From positions 2,914,001 through 2,978,000 of the forward strand of contig OZ244914.1 in the NCBI GenBank assembly GCA_965221795.1: 64,000 nt of DNA, read 5' to 3'. The position numbers and the translations under genes were made by a program. The stretch is from VYFG01 sp965221795. GTDB taxonomy: Bacteria > Pseudomonadota > Gammaproteobacteria > Arenicellales > Poriferihabitantaceae. Within the stretch, counting starts at the first letter, position 1. Each line of letters opens with the position of its first letter. The notes below the pieces were generated by a model. That model made no database searches, was not told where the DNA came from, and saw only the letters and a program-made list of their open reading frames with translations. This document shows positions 53,924-63,008 of this stretch, one piece after another.

Positions 53924-54907
53924 ATGCCCAGCCTTCCCATCCCTCTTGTTGCCGCACTGTTTCTGGGGTTCCTGTTTCTGCGCCTATGGCTCTCGGACCG
54001 CAGACATGTTCCGCTCGCCAGTCTCCTTGGACTTTGCGCGGTTCAGTCTCTGATCATTGCACTCAACCAGCATTACGGGCTTCGTGGCATGGAAATGCTT
54101 CAGCCCCTGACTGCTGCACTGATCCCCCCTGTCGCATGGCTCGCTTTCCAGATAACGGCAGGCCGACGTCCGGGTCGACGAGCCCTCACTCATCTTGTAA
54201 TCCCCGGAGCAGTTTTGGTCGCACTTTATGTGTTTCCAGCAGCCATAGACGCTCTGATACCGATGCAGTTTGCAGGTTATGGACTAGCCATCCTATGGCG
54301 CAGCGGTGGCAGCTTAGCCCATTCCATCCTTGAAGCCGGCGAGTGGCCCCGGCGCATCTGGCGGATCGTTGGCGTCGCGCTGATCGCATCCGCCATCAGC
54401 GAGGTGCTGATCATCCTCGCGATTGTGTCTGGTGTCCCGGACTTGCAACCATGGATAGTCAGCATTTTCTCCATCGGAAACCTCTTTATTGTCGGGCTCC
54501 TCAGTCTCTACGGCACGCGTGTGATTGACAGTCCGCAGCCCGCTTCTCAGGTGGAAGACATCTCCATTGATGACGAGATGTTGATGCAGCGGCTTGAGGA
54601 ATTGATGGGAACCGATCGTCCGTACCTAGATCCCGATCTGACACTGGCAAGGCTGGCGCGCAAGCTGGGTACGCCGGTCAAGCAGGTGTCGGCAGCCGTC
54701 AATCGGGCGACTGGCGAAAACGTATCGCGCTACATCAACTCGGCCCGCATCAAGGCGGCCCAGTTGGCCTTGCTGGAGGGTAAGACGGTTACGCAAGCGA
54801 TGTTCGCATCCGGGTTCCAGACAAGGTCCAATTTCAATCGCGAGTTTCAGCGCATTGTGGGATCAAGTCCAACCGCATGGCTACAGGAGAGCGGTCATCG
54901 CTTATGA
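53924..54907 (+). CDS. membrane-anchored AraC-family transcriptional regulator
   Basis: A 327-residue regulator. The N-terminal 200 residues form about seven hydrophobic segments (LVAALFLGFLFLRLWL, VALIASAISEVLIILAIV, IGNLFIVGLLSLYG), the layout of integral-membrane AraC proteins that sense at the membrane. A short linker leads to the DNA-binding domain (residues 240-325): LTLARLARKLGTPVKQVSAA is the first helix-turn-helix, and VTQAMFASGFQTRSNFNREF the second, ending in VGSSPTAWL. Divergence from the exported hydrolase and the repeated half-sites in the gap suggest it controls that gene. An IS30 element inserted 33 bp after its stop without damaging it. Confidence 0.9.
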   Translation: MPSLPIPLVAALFLGFLFLRLWLSDRRHVPLASLLGLCAVQSLIIALNQHYGLRGMEMLQPLTAALIPPVAWLAFQITAGRRPGRRALTHLVIPGAVLVALYVFPAAIDALIPMQFAGYGLAILWRSGGSLAHSILEAGEWPRRIWRIVGVALIASAISEVLIILAIVSGVPDLQPWIVSIFSIGNLFIVGLLSLYGTRVIDSPQPASQVEDISIDDEMLMQRLEELMGTDRPYLDPDLTLARLARKLGTPVKQVSAAVNRATGENVSRYINSARIKAAQLALLEGKTVTQAMFASGFQTRSNFNREFQRIVGSSPTAWLQESGHRL

Positions 54908-54940
54908 AACATCTTTGGTTTGAAATCATGATTATTGGTA

Positions 54941-56026
54941 CCCCTTTTCCAGTGTGAGGTGCAACACTCTGTGAGCCGCTGACTGGTGTGTTGAAAAGCC
55001 GCTTGCGGCGGGTCAGATGATGGTCAACCATCTCGGTTGATCACCAACGGAGAATGGTCATGCCCGTAGGCTACCGCCCCCGGACCCCTGCCGAACGATG
55101 CCAGATTCACGCCCGGTTGCATCGGCGGTGGTCGAAACGGGAGATGGCCCGCGATCTGGGACGGGATCCCGGTACGATCTCGCGGGAGACCTCGCGCCAT
55201 CGTGGTCAACGCGGCGACCGGCACCCGCAGGCGCGGGCCGACCGGCAGGCCGGAGGGACGCGGTACCGGTGCCGGCGACGTCGGGGCCAGCAGCCGAACG
55301 GGCGCGGCGGCCGTCCTGCCGGACGCGGCCACATTCCCGATCGGGTCGACCTTGCGGAGCGACCTTCGGTGGTGGCCGAGAAGAGCCGGATCGTCGATTG
55401 GGAGCGGGAACCGATCCTTGGCGCGAGACCCCGGGGCGCCCTGGTGTCGGCGGTGGATCGGGGCTCGAAGTTTCCCTTCCTGGAGTGGGTGGAGGGCCAG
55501 ACCGCGGCGGCGGGGCACCGCGGCGCTCACCCGGCGCCTGGGACCGGTTCGGGACCGGGTCCACACCGGCACGGCAGACCACGGCAAGGAGTTCGCGAGG
55601 CATCGGGAGATCGCACCGAAGCTCGGTGCGGACTTCTACTTCGCCACCCCTTACCACTCCTGAGAACGGGGCCGGAACGAGCACCCCAACGGCCGGGTGC
55701 GCGAGTACTTCCCGAAGGGCACCGACTTCCGCCAGGTGACTCCCGCGCCGGTGCGGGCGGTGGCGGACCGGCTCCACCGTCGGCCTCGGAAGGTCCTGGG
55801 GTACCGCACCCCGGCGGAGGTCTTTGCCCGTGGGTTGGTTCCCCCCCTGACGCGGCCCGCGGTCGCCCCTCGACCCCGGCACTCCGGGCCCTCTGGTGAT
55901 CCACCGGAGCGGCTTCGCTCGGCCTCCCGGTCCGGAGCTCGCCCTTGCCTTGGCCGATGGCTTCGGTCAGGATCGCCAGCAGTCGAGATCGCTGCCATCC
56001 GGTTGCACTTCGGACTGGCCCCGGGG
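54941..56026 (+). mobile_element. IS30-family insertion sequence with a long target duplication
   Basis: Complete from CCCCTTTTCCAGTGTGAGGT (54941) to the inverted ACTGGCCCCGGGG end (56026). The 25-bp ends pair as CCCCnnnnCCAGTnnGAnGTGCAAC. The flanks AATCATGATTATTGGTA (54924-54940) and AATCATGAACATTGGTA (56027-56043) are direct repeats of 17 bp with two mismatches, the expected trace of insertion. Confidence 0.85.
55054..55845 (+). pseudogene. IS30-family transposase, broken
   Basis: The N-terminal half (RPRTPAERCQIHARLHRRWS, KREMARDLGRDPGTISRETS) carries the helix-turn-helix. The core ends in VSAVDRGSKFPFLEWVEGQT with the first catalytic Asp; the sense then shifts frame to GTADHGKEFARHREIA (second Asp and following) and FYFATPYHS, where the expected Trp codon is TGA (55662-55664). 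The last part REYFPKGTDFRQV ... PRKVLGYRTPAEVF, with the final Glu region altered, is in a third frame. About 140 residues expected between the helix-turn-helix and the first Asp are shortened. Not functional. Confidence 0.8.
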
Positions 56027-56043
56027 AATCATGAACATTGGTA

Positions 56044-56520
56044 ATTTTCGCGGAAGAACAAAATGCATATTCCCGTCGCCAGAAATTGTTATACCCGGTA
56101 TTTCCCGGAAGCAGTTTGGGTTCCGACAAGATGCAATGTTTTCCTGTTTCGGCACTGTCTGTAGAAGGCCTCTTCGCCCCGGCTGATTGATGGGCTTTTA
56201 TCTGCATGTAGTCATCAGCATATGAGGAGGTTGAAAGTGTCAACCCTTCCAATGGCTTTTGGTGCGTATTCATAGACCGTCTTGGCGATCAATAAAACGC
56301 AAGCAGTGGATCAGCCAAGCCATTACGCCGATTGCGGTGAATTGGCTTTTGGCCATCACTGCAATGGGCAGAGGAGGGCGACGGGTTATGGGAAGCAGAA
56401 AGAACGAGAGAAGGATTGCTGTGTGGATTTCGATTTGATTACGAGATCAATCGGGCGGTAGAATCACCTTCTATTGCAGGGGGCATGACCATCCACCCGT
56501 AGCTTGTCCACAATATGGGT
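56044..56520. other. gene-free stretch after the IS30 insertion
   Basis: About 475 bp, no coding sequence recognised. A 6-bp stem AGCCAA/TTGGCT followed by TTTT (56313-56350) is a weak terminator candidate for plus-strand transcription. Nothing else could be supported. Confidence 0.4.
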
Positions 56521-57843
56521 TCAGAGCAAGTGCCAGCGCCCATCCAGGCCAAAATATTCCTTACTATCCTGCCGGTAGAAAGTTGATTCGCCGGCGCGGA
56601 GCAGCTTTTCGATGACGGCCGGGACTGGCTGGCCTAGATGTCTTGCCGCATCAGCCATCACTTGGGCACCCAATTCATCAATCAATTCAAAAGGGCCTTT
56701 TCGCCAGCCGAACCCCCAGCGCATGGCCCGGTCCACATTGACAATGTCATCTGCAATTTCCGGCAATAGACTTGCACTGTAACAGAGTGTTTCGGTCATA
56801 AGACGTTGCACGAAATGACCGTGTGCATTATCGCTTTCGAAAAGGCCGGTGAGCGACTGCTCGTTTTCAGGGAGGTCCACGTGAATCGTCGGCCGCCATT
56901 CGTCTTGGATCAGGTCGAAGACGGACATCGATTTGCTGCCATCGTCATGGCGGAGAAGTTTGTAGAAACCGCCACCGGACTTTCTTCCCAATTGGTTCCG
57001 GCTATATAGGGCTTGCACCTTTTCAGTAAATTCTACAAACCGCCGTCCGACATCATTTTCTGGCAAGTTGGTTTCCAGGTTGCGCCCTACATGGTACATG
57101 ACATCCAGTCCGATCAGATCAATGAGACCATACAGCCCGGTGGCTGGCAATCCAATCGGTGCCGACATGAGTGCATCGACCGTTTCAATGTTCAACCCGT
57201 CCTTTTTCATGGCATCTTCAGCGATATGGAGTCCGGCCAGCATCCACATACAGCCGATGCGGTTGCCAATGAAATTCACTGTGTCCTTGGCATAGACCAC
57301 GCCTTTTCCGAGGGTGTTGCCGAGAAAATCGGCCAAGGTGGGAAGAACATCTGGACGGGTTCTTGCTCCGGGAACCAACTCCACCAGTTTCATGATATGC
57401 ACCGGATTGAAGAAGTGCGTGACTGCAATGTCCTGGCAAAGGCGCTCGGGCATGTCCGCATACAGTTCTCGCAGCGGAATCCCTGAGGTATTGGTAGTGA
57501 GTATGGAACCATCCTGACGGACAGTTTCAACCCTGCGCAACAGATCCCGCTTGATGTCGACATCTTCAATTACGGCTTCACAAATCCAGTCTGACTGCAC
57601 AATTCGATCCAGGCCCTGGTCGAATGAGCCCGTTGTGATGCTTGCAAGAAGAGCCGGGTTCGTTACGACTGGTGAGCGCCCTGTAGAGAGTCTTTCAAGC
57701 GCTGCAGTGCAGGTGGACTCCTGCAGGTCCAGCAGCAGAACCTCGCAACCGGCATTGGCGCAAATTCCGGCAATACCGGAGCCCATGGTACCGGAACCGA
57801 GCACGGTGACTTTTTGGATTGGATTCATGTCGATATTGGTCAC
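56521..57843 (-). CDS. 3-hydroxyacyl-CoA dehydrogenase
   Basis: A 440-residue NAD-dependent enzyme oxidising 3-hydroxyacyl-CoA to 3-ketoacyl-CoA. The Rossmann motif VTVLGSGTMGSGIAGICANA starts near residue 9. EDVDIKRDLLRRVE and NTSGIPLREL follow, with the catalytic His in VTHFFNPVHIMKLVELVPG. A C-terminal pair of 3HCDH domains ends the protein (GFIGNRI-like NFIGNRIGCMWM, GRKSGGGFYKLL, and RAMRWGFGWRKGPFELIDEL). No crotonase domain is fused, unlike FadB. Its stop is at 56521 and it follows the acyl-CoA ligase by 22 bp on the same strand, so ligase and dehydrogenase form an operon. Substrate class is not determined. Confidence 0.93.
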   Translation of the reverse strand: MTNIDMNPIQKVTVLGSGTMGSGIAGICANAGCEVLLLDLQESTCTAALERLSTGRSPVVTNPALLASITTGSFDQGLDRIVQSDWICEAVIEDVDIKRDLLRRVETVRQDGSILTTNTSGIPLRELYADMPERLCQDIAVTHFFNPVHIMKLVELVPGARTRPDVLPTLADFLGNTLGKGVVYAKDTVNFIGNRIGCMWMLAGLHIAEDAMKKDGLNIETVDALMSAPIGLPATGLYGLIDLIGLDVMYHVGRNLETNLPENDVGRRFVEFTEKVQALYSRNQLGRKSGGGFYKLLRHDDGSKSMSVFDLIQDEWRPTIHVDLPENEQSLTGLFESDNAHGHFVQRLMTETLCYSASLLPEIADDIVNVDRAMRWGFGWRKGPFELIDELGAQVMADAARHLGQPVPAVIEKLLRAGESTFYRQDSKEYFGLDGRWHLL

Positions 57844-57865
57844 ATCAAAACGAAAAGAACAGCAT

Positions 57866-59524
57866 TCACAACTTGTTGGCCCGGACCAGTTCTCGCAGGG
57901 GAAATTTTTGGATTTTCCCGGTTGCGGTTTTGGGCAATGCCATGAAGATCACCCGCTTTGGACGTTTGAATCCCGCCATATGTTCGCGACAGAATTCAAG
58001 AATCTCGTCTGCCTCGGCATCAGTGTCGGGCTTTAACTCCACAAATGCACAGGGCGTCTCCCCCCATTTTTCATCCGGCATCGCCACCACTGCTACATTG
58101 GCGACCTTGGGGTGCTTGTAGAGTACAGATTCTACTTCAATCGAAGAGATATTCTCGCCCCCGGAGATGATCATATCCTTTAGACGATCCTTGACCTCAA
58201 TATAGCCATCCGGGTGAACTGCGGCGAGGTCGCCGCTATGAAACCATCCATCCCTGAAAGCGTCTTGCGTGGCTTCGGGGTTCTTATAGTATCCTTTCAT
58301 GACCGGATTGCCGGACATCACGATCTCCCCCAGAGTCACGCCGTCTTGCGGGACCTCCTGGCCAGTATCGGTATGGATTACACGCACCGATTCCATCATC
58401 GGAAAGCGTATTCCCTGGCGCGCTTTCAATTCGGATTGTTTGGTCACCGGCAGTTGGTCCCACTCTGGATTCCAGTCACACAAGACAACATGGCCGTAGG
58501 TTTCGGTCAGTCCGTATACATGGGTAACATTCAAGCCCAGGGAAGCGGTTCGCTCCAGCACCTTGCTGGGGGGCGGTGCACCGGCTGTCATCACTTCCAC
58601 CGTGTAATCCGGCCGGAACTGCTGTTCGGGTGATGCTTCCGAAAGCAGGGACAGGATCACCGGAGCTGCGCCAAAATGGCTGACACGATACTCCTGGATA
58701 GCACGGAAGATGACTTCGGCGGATATGGTTCGGTTACCAATGAAAGTTCCCCCCATTATCCCCATCGACCAGATGTGACCCCATCCATTGCAATGAAAAA
58801 GTGGTACGGTATACAGATAGACCGGATGTTTGGGGATCTGCCAGGCCGCAACGGTTCCCATAGCCATTAGATAGGCCCCGCGGTGATGATAAACCACGCC
58901 CTTGGGACGTCCGCTGGTGCCGGAGGTGTAGTTCAGGGCCAGTGCATCCCATTCCGATTCCGGGTAACCCCAGTCACAATTCAGGGTTCCGGACTCAAGT
59001 AGGTCATCGTAAGTGATTGATCCAAGGCGCTCCCCACTGCCGGTTGGTGCAACGAACTGGTCGTCAAGAATGTCGATGACCCTTGGTGGTTTCTTGACCA
59101 TCGACAAGGCTTGTCGGATGGTTGCTGAGTACGCCGTATCGGTGATCAGGACCTGACTGTCCCCATGGTCCAGAATATAGGCAATAGTCTCAGGATCCAG
59201 GCGCACATTGATGGTATTCAGCACGCCGCCGGACATGGGAACCCCGTAATGGGCTTCCATCAGTTCCGGTGTGTTGGCCGCAACCATGGAGACGGTATCC
59301 CCACGGGTAATTCCCAGGGTGTTCAAGCCAGAGGCGAGGCATTTGGCCCGCTGGGCTAAATCGTTCCAGCGATACCGCCGGTGTCCGTACAGGATGGCAT
59401 CCCGATCCGGATATGCCTCGCTCGCTCGAGCGAGAATCGAGATCGGACTCAGGACTACATGGTTCAAGCCAGGGACAATAGGTAGGGAATCGTAATGGGA
59501 ATGCATGAGTCCTGACAACGCCAT
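57866..59524 (-). CDS. AMP-forming acyl-CoA ligase, DmdB-like
   Basis: An ANL-superfamily ligase of 552 residues: acid + ATP + CoA to acyl-CoA + AMP + PPi. Motif A3 is LNYTSGTSGRPKGVVYHHRG, A5 is YGLTETYG, A7 is SGDLAAVHPDGYIEVKDRLK, and A10 is PKTATGKIQK with the catalytic Lys. GVPMSGGVLNTINVRLDP is typical of the group that contains methylmercaptopropionate-CoA ligase (DmdB) and medium-chain ligases. It is divergent from a DmdA-like gene across a 204-bp gap, which favours a role in DMSP breakdown; fatty-acid activation is the alternative. A TATAAT on the minus strand (59557-59562) lies 33 bp before the start. Confidence 0.9.
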   Translation of the reverse strand: MALSGLMHSHYDSLPIVPGLNHVVLSPISILARASEAYPDRDAILYGHRRYRWNDLAQRAKCLASGLNTLGITRGDTVSMVAANTPELMEAHYGVPMSGGVLNTINVRLDPETIAYILDHGDSQVLITDTAYSATIRQALSMVKKPPRVIDILDDQFVAPTGSGERLGSITYDDLLESGTLNCDWGYPESEWDALALNYTSGTSGRPKGVVYHHRGAYLMAMGTVAAWQIPKHPVYLYTVPLFHCNGWGHIWSMGIMGGTFIGNRTISAEVIFRAIQEYRVSHFGAAPVILSLLSEASPEQQFRPDYTVEVMTAGAPPPSKVLERTASLGLNVTHVYGLTETYGHVVLCDWNPEWDQLPVTKQSELKARQGIRFPMMESVRVIHTDTGQEVPQDGVTLGEIVMSGNPVMKGYYKNPEATQDAFRDGWFHSGDLAAVHPDGYIEVKDRLKDMIISGGENISSIEVESVLYKHPKVANVAVVAMPDEKWGETPCAFVELKPDTDAEADEILEFCREHMAGFKRPKRVIFMALPKTATGKIQKFPLRELVRANKL

Positions 59525-59556
59525 TGCGTTGAATGATTGATACCGAATGCCCGGAG

Positions 59557-59562
59557 ATTATA
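59557..59562 (-). promoter_or_regulatory. -10 element of the acyl-CoA ligase gene
   Basis: TATAAT on the minus strand, 33 bp before the start at 59524; no clear -35. Confidence 0.4.
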
Positions 59563-59728
59563 TACTTGTCGCCGGGCCCGAGCCGAATTTCTGAGCATTA
59601 GGACCCATCGCCCATGTGCCCCGGGTTGCCATGATGTTATCGCAAAATCCGTACCTTCCGGGAATGTTGGAGAACTGTATTCGGCCATCTTGCTCACCTT
59701 AATCCTGTCTGTCACGGAGCCTTGCCGC

Positions 59729-60844
59729 ATGAATTATCCCAGTCTCGTCCTGTCCCGCCGCGTTCGCACGACCCCATTCGAACCCCGGGTACTGGTGCAC
59801 GGAGTTCGGTCCATGTCGGTGTACAACCATATGACCCTTCCGGCGGTATTCCGAACGCCTGTGGAAGACTATGAACATTTGTGCCGTTATGTCCAGATCT
59901 GGGACGTGTCCTGTGAACGTCAAGTGGAAGTGGAAGGGCCCGATGCCTTGGCATTGGTGGAGTGGATTACTCCCAGGGAGGTGGCTGGTTGTGAAGTGGG
60001 CCAATGTCTCTATGCGCCGTTGGTGGATGAGGAGGGCGGAATTATCAATGACCCCATTATTCTGCGTCTCGCAGAAAACCGATTCTGGCTTTCGGTCGCC
60101 GATTCGGATGTCTTGTTGTGGATAAAAGGCCTTGCTGCCGGCCGGGGGATGGATGTGAGTGTATTCGAGCCGGATGTCAGCCCCCTTGCTATCCAAGGTC
60201 CACGATCAGAAGATCTCATGGAAGCCCTATTGGGGGGGCAAGTACATGATATCGGCTTTTTCCGGTTCATCCATTGCGAACTGGCCGATACTCCGGTGGT
60301 GCTTGCCCGCTCGGGCTGGAGTGGCCAAGGAGGATTCGAAATCTATCTGCAGGACTTTTCCCGTGGGCTGGCACTATGGGATCGCATCTGGGACGCAGGA
60401 CAACCATTCAATATTCGTGCAGGCTGCCCCAATCTAATTGAGCGGATCGAGACTGGATTGCTTTCCTATGGGAGTGATATCTCTCTGGACACCAATCCCC
60501 TGGAGTGTGGATTGGATCGTTTTTTTTCTCTGGGAAAGAAGGCGGAATATCTTTCGAGAGATGCGCTGGACCGAATTCGTCATGAAGGAGTGAAGCGTCG
60601 CTTGGTGAATTTCCTTATTCCCGGAGAAGAGATTGCCTCCCCACGGTCCTCGTACCGGCTTTCGGATTCTTCGGGGGAGACAGTGGGCAAGGTGACGAGC
60701 TTGGCCTGGTCCCCCCGTTTTCAAGGGAATGTATCGCTGGCGATGGTGGCGGTGGCGGTGGCAGAACCCGGGACGGTACTAACGGCCCATGTCGGTGATT
60801 GTGAACTCTCAGGTACGGTGAAAAATCGTACTTGGCAAGGGTGA
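59729..60844 (+). CDS. dmdA: dimethylsulfoniopropionate demethylase-like GcvT-family protein
   Basis: DmdA transfers a methyl group from DMSP to tetrahydrofolate, giving methylmercaptopropionate. The 371 residues equal the usual DmdA length. The opening LSRRVRTTPFEPRVLVHGVR, SMSVYNHMTLPAVF and IWDVSCERQVEVEGPDAL follows the DmdA pattern rather than that of glycine-cleavage GcvT. The folate-binding fold continues with ARSGWSGQGGFEIYL, RIETGLLSYGSDI and GKVTSLAWSPRF. ATG 59729 was chosen because it begins the conserved N-terminus; the frame extends 64 codons upstream without homology. Related GcvT-like demethylases act on other substrates, so the substrate should be treated as probable. The neighbouring ligase could take the product onward. 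Confidence 0.85.
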   Translation: MNYPSLVLSRRVRTTPFEPRVLVHGVRSMSVYNHMTLPAVFRTPVEDYEHLCRYVQIWDVSCERQVEVEGPDALALVEWITPREVAGCEVGQCLYAPLVDEEGGIINDPIILRLAENRFWLSVADSDVLLWIKGLAAGRGMDVSVFEPDVSPLAIQGPRSEDLMEALLGGQVHDIGFFRFIHCELADTPVVLARSGWSGQGGFEIYLQDFSRGLALWDRIWDAGQPFNIRAGCPNLIERIETGLLSYGSDISLDTNPLECGLDRFFSLGKKAEYLSRDALDRIRHEGVKRRLVNFLIPGEEIASPRSSYRLSDSSGETVGKVTSLAWSPRFQGNVSLAMVAVAVAEPGTVLTAHVGDCELSGTVKNRTWQG

Positions 60845-60936
60845 GTCGGGCCTGTTCCCCGGGGTTGGCTCCGTATGGAAGGTTGGCCCCGTGACGGTTA
60901 CCATATCGCGCGGACTCGACGATGACGAGCGGCGAC

Positions 60937-61224
60937 AGGCGATTGAGCCGGTGATCTGTCACCTGAAGTCGGATGGTCATCTGGGAAGGAACTGGCTCCG
61001 GGGATGGAGGGCGATCGGATGAATGTACTGCTGTGCGGTGCCGGTCATAACCTGCGGCTGATCCTTCGTTGGCTGCGGTTTTTGTCGCTGGATTTTGGGG
61101 GCTTGGAGGCCACATTTGCGACGTTTTGAGGCCCCAAGGAACGGGGCGATGGAAAATGCCGGCCTCCGTGTCCAGCAGTGCCCCACCGCTGGTGCTTGCG
61201 GCTTCTTGAAATAAATTTTCAGGG
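60937..61224 (+). mobile_element. right end of the IS5-like element, second copy
   Basis: Nearly collinear with 8683-8987: CAGGCGATTGAGCC, GAAGTCGGATGG, GCGGTGCCGGTCATAACCTG, CATTTGCGACGTTTTGAGG and the terminal TTTTCAGGG. The left three quarters are missing. Its last bases supply the stop codon of the minus-strand gene that follows. Confidence 0.8.
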
Positions 61225-62154
61225 TCGACGATCTAGTGCTCCTCCTTGGCAGTTCGTTTTTTTTGCATCTGACGCATGCAATGTGACTATATCCAGCATA
61301 ATTGATTCGACTTCATCTTTTGTCAGGACGCTGAGTTCTCGTGAAGCTTGCACAGCACTCAATGACCGACAGGCACGAACCAACTCCTTTGCATTTCGCA
61401 AGGGCGATTTCGGGTCGGATGACAGTTCAACACCCAGTGTCCGGATGAAGTGGCTTCGCACCTCGGATGAACCAAATACCGAGTTTCGTGAAACGACGAA
61501 TGTAACCAGCCGTTCCCAGTATTCCTGACTGACACGCACTACATCACGCACCACTGTTTCCAGTTCAGCATCACCGGATGCCACTTCTTCCACCAAGCGC
61601 TCTCTCCACCATCCCCGGGCCAGTGGACAGTTGACATAAACAGTTCGGTTTCCTCGAGCTTCGGGCAACCCGCTCAAACGCCGAAATACTGCTCGAACGC
61701 AATGATCGAGCATTCCCGGAGCCTTGTCGCCGGCAGCATCCAAGGCGGCATCTATACGCTCCGCCCCACCGGGTTGTGACCCCCCGTTTGCCGCCAGGAA
61801 TGCCGATTCAATACGACCTTCTGCGATATGCCGGAATGTCACACGCGCCCAGAATGTTGCCCTTGATGCGATTCTCGGGGGAATGTCGCGCCAGGCCGAG
61901 AAAAGTCGATATTCAGTATCCCAAGGGGGATCCTTGAATTCCGCTTCGGACATTTTTTCGGCCAAGGGTTCAAGGTCGGAATCGCCCCCCAATGAGATGT
62001 TTGCCTCAATGTATGCCAGGAAATCCGAGGTGATTCGAACTTTCTCGAGAAACTCCCGCTGGAGATCGGAGCCTTTGGCTGAAGGATGTATCAGGGATTT
62101 CCGCAAGCGGGAATATTCGCTGTCGTCGAATTCCAGATAGTTGGTAGAACTCAT
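61219..62154 (-). CDS. unrecognised helical protein, last gene of a coupled cluster, 3' end cut by IS
   Basis: A 311-residue soluble protein, mostly helical. FWARVTFRHIAEGRI, NCPLARGWWRERLVEEVA and VSQEYWERLVTFVVSRNSVF recall the general pattern of DUF6339-type proteins (F-W-x-x-x-T, then R-x-W-W, then helical tail), but this is a weak resemblance. The ATG overlaps the upstream gene's stop by 4 bp (62151-62154). The stop codon TGA lies inside the IS5-like right end (TTTCAGGG), so the native C-terminus was replaced by a few residues at the junction. Loss may be small since the protein already has a plausible length. Confidence 0.7.
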   Translation of the reverse strand: MSSTNYLEFDDSEYSRLRKSLIHPSAKGSDLQREFLEKVRITSDFLAYIEANISLGGDSDLEPLAEKMSEAEFKDPPWDTEYRLFSAWRDIPPRIASRATFWARVTFRHIAEGRIESAFLAANGGSQPGGAERIDAALDAAGDKAPGMLDHCVRAVFRRLSGLPEARGNRTVYVNCPLARGWWRERLVEEVASGDAELETVVRDVVRVSQEYWERLVTFVVSRNSVFGSSEVRSHFIRTLGVELSSDPKSPLRNAKELVRACRSLSAVQASRELSVLTKDEVESIMLDIVTLHASDAKKTNCQGGALDRRP

Positions 62155-63008
62155 TCCTGGCTCTCCTCTTCGACGATCTTGTGCGGATACAGTTTTGTAG
62201 CAACCAGTTCGGGATTGAAATCGTTTTTTTCCGACCAGTGTGGCAAGTTTTTTGATTCAAGCAGGTCGGCAAGAGCACGCAGTCCCCTAGATGAACGCCA
62301 TCCACCATCTTCATCATCGTCATCAGCATAGTGAGTCATCAGGTGGCTGAAACATGCGCTCACTATGTGGGTAATGATGTGTGACCTGCTGCGGTGTCTG
62401 ATTCTATATTGAAGGAACCTATGGAGATTCGGGGCAAGCTCCACCCGAAAGCGAAAGCCCTCCTGAGTCTCTGCCTTCACTTGGAATTCCCCATCTTCCA
62501 GATCTTCATTCGTGTAGAATACAAGCAGACTGAGAACCGAGGAGCGCAGTTGCACAACGCTACCGACCGCCAGTCTCATGCCGGTCTGAAAACCGATTTC
62601 CTGCCCGTGCCAGAGCCTGTGAATTCCATGACATTCCTGATCCAGGGTCCGTTTGAAGGGCTTGGACACGACCACCATTGGCGTGAATAGCGGCGGTTCT
62701 CCAAGATCATCTTCTTTCCAGCAAACAACATGTGAAGCAGATTCCGAGATATGGCATGCACGGTAAGAAGAGGCGGGAGATGACACCATGCAGATGAACT
62801 TCGTCAAACCCTCGGTAATGAGATCATTGATCAACTGTGCCTGTTCAATCCGATGCGTAATTTGAAACGATGATTCGTCTGATCCAGGCTCGAAGCTGAC
62901 TGTATACCTTCCATCCGGGAAAGACAGATTCCCCACTTCCAATACCGGAAATGCATGCATACGTACCGACCCAGAAGCGGACCCGGCTTCCGTAATGATC
63001 TCAGGCAT
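62151..63008 (-). CDS. unrecognised protein, middle gene of a coupled cluster
   Basis: A 285-residue protein. It starts at 63008 with AGGAG upstream, overlapping the preceding gene by 8 bp. The N-terminal 100 residues look beta-rich (VLEVGNLSFPDGRYTVSFEP). A middle block has HRLWHGQEIGFQTGMRLAVG. The end is helical with an acidic run (YADDDDEDGG) and LRALADLLESKNLPHW. No signal peptide and no membrane segment. No family was recognised. Overlap on both sides shows the three proteins are made together. Confidence 0.75.
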   Translation of the reverse strand: MPEIITEAGSASGSVRMHAFPVLEVGNLSFPDGRYTVSFEPGSDESSFQITHRIEQAQLINDLITEGLTKFICMVSSPASSYRACHISESASHVVCWKEDDLGEPPLFTPMVVVSKPFKRTLDQECHGIHRLWHGQEIGFQTGMRLAVGSVVQLRSSVLSLLVFYTNEDLEDGEFQVKAETQEGFRFRVELAPNLHRFLQYRIRHRSRSHIITHIVSACFSHLMTHYADDDDEDGGWRSSRGLRALADLLESKNLPHWSEKNDFNPELVATKLYPHKIVEEESQE

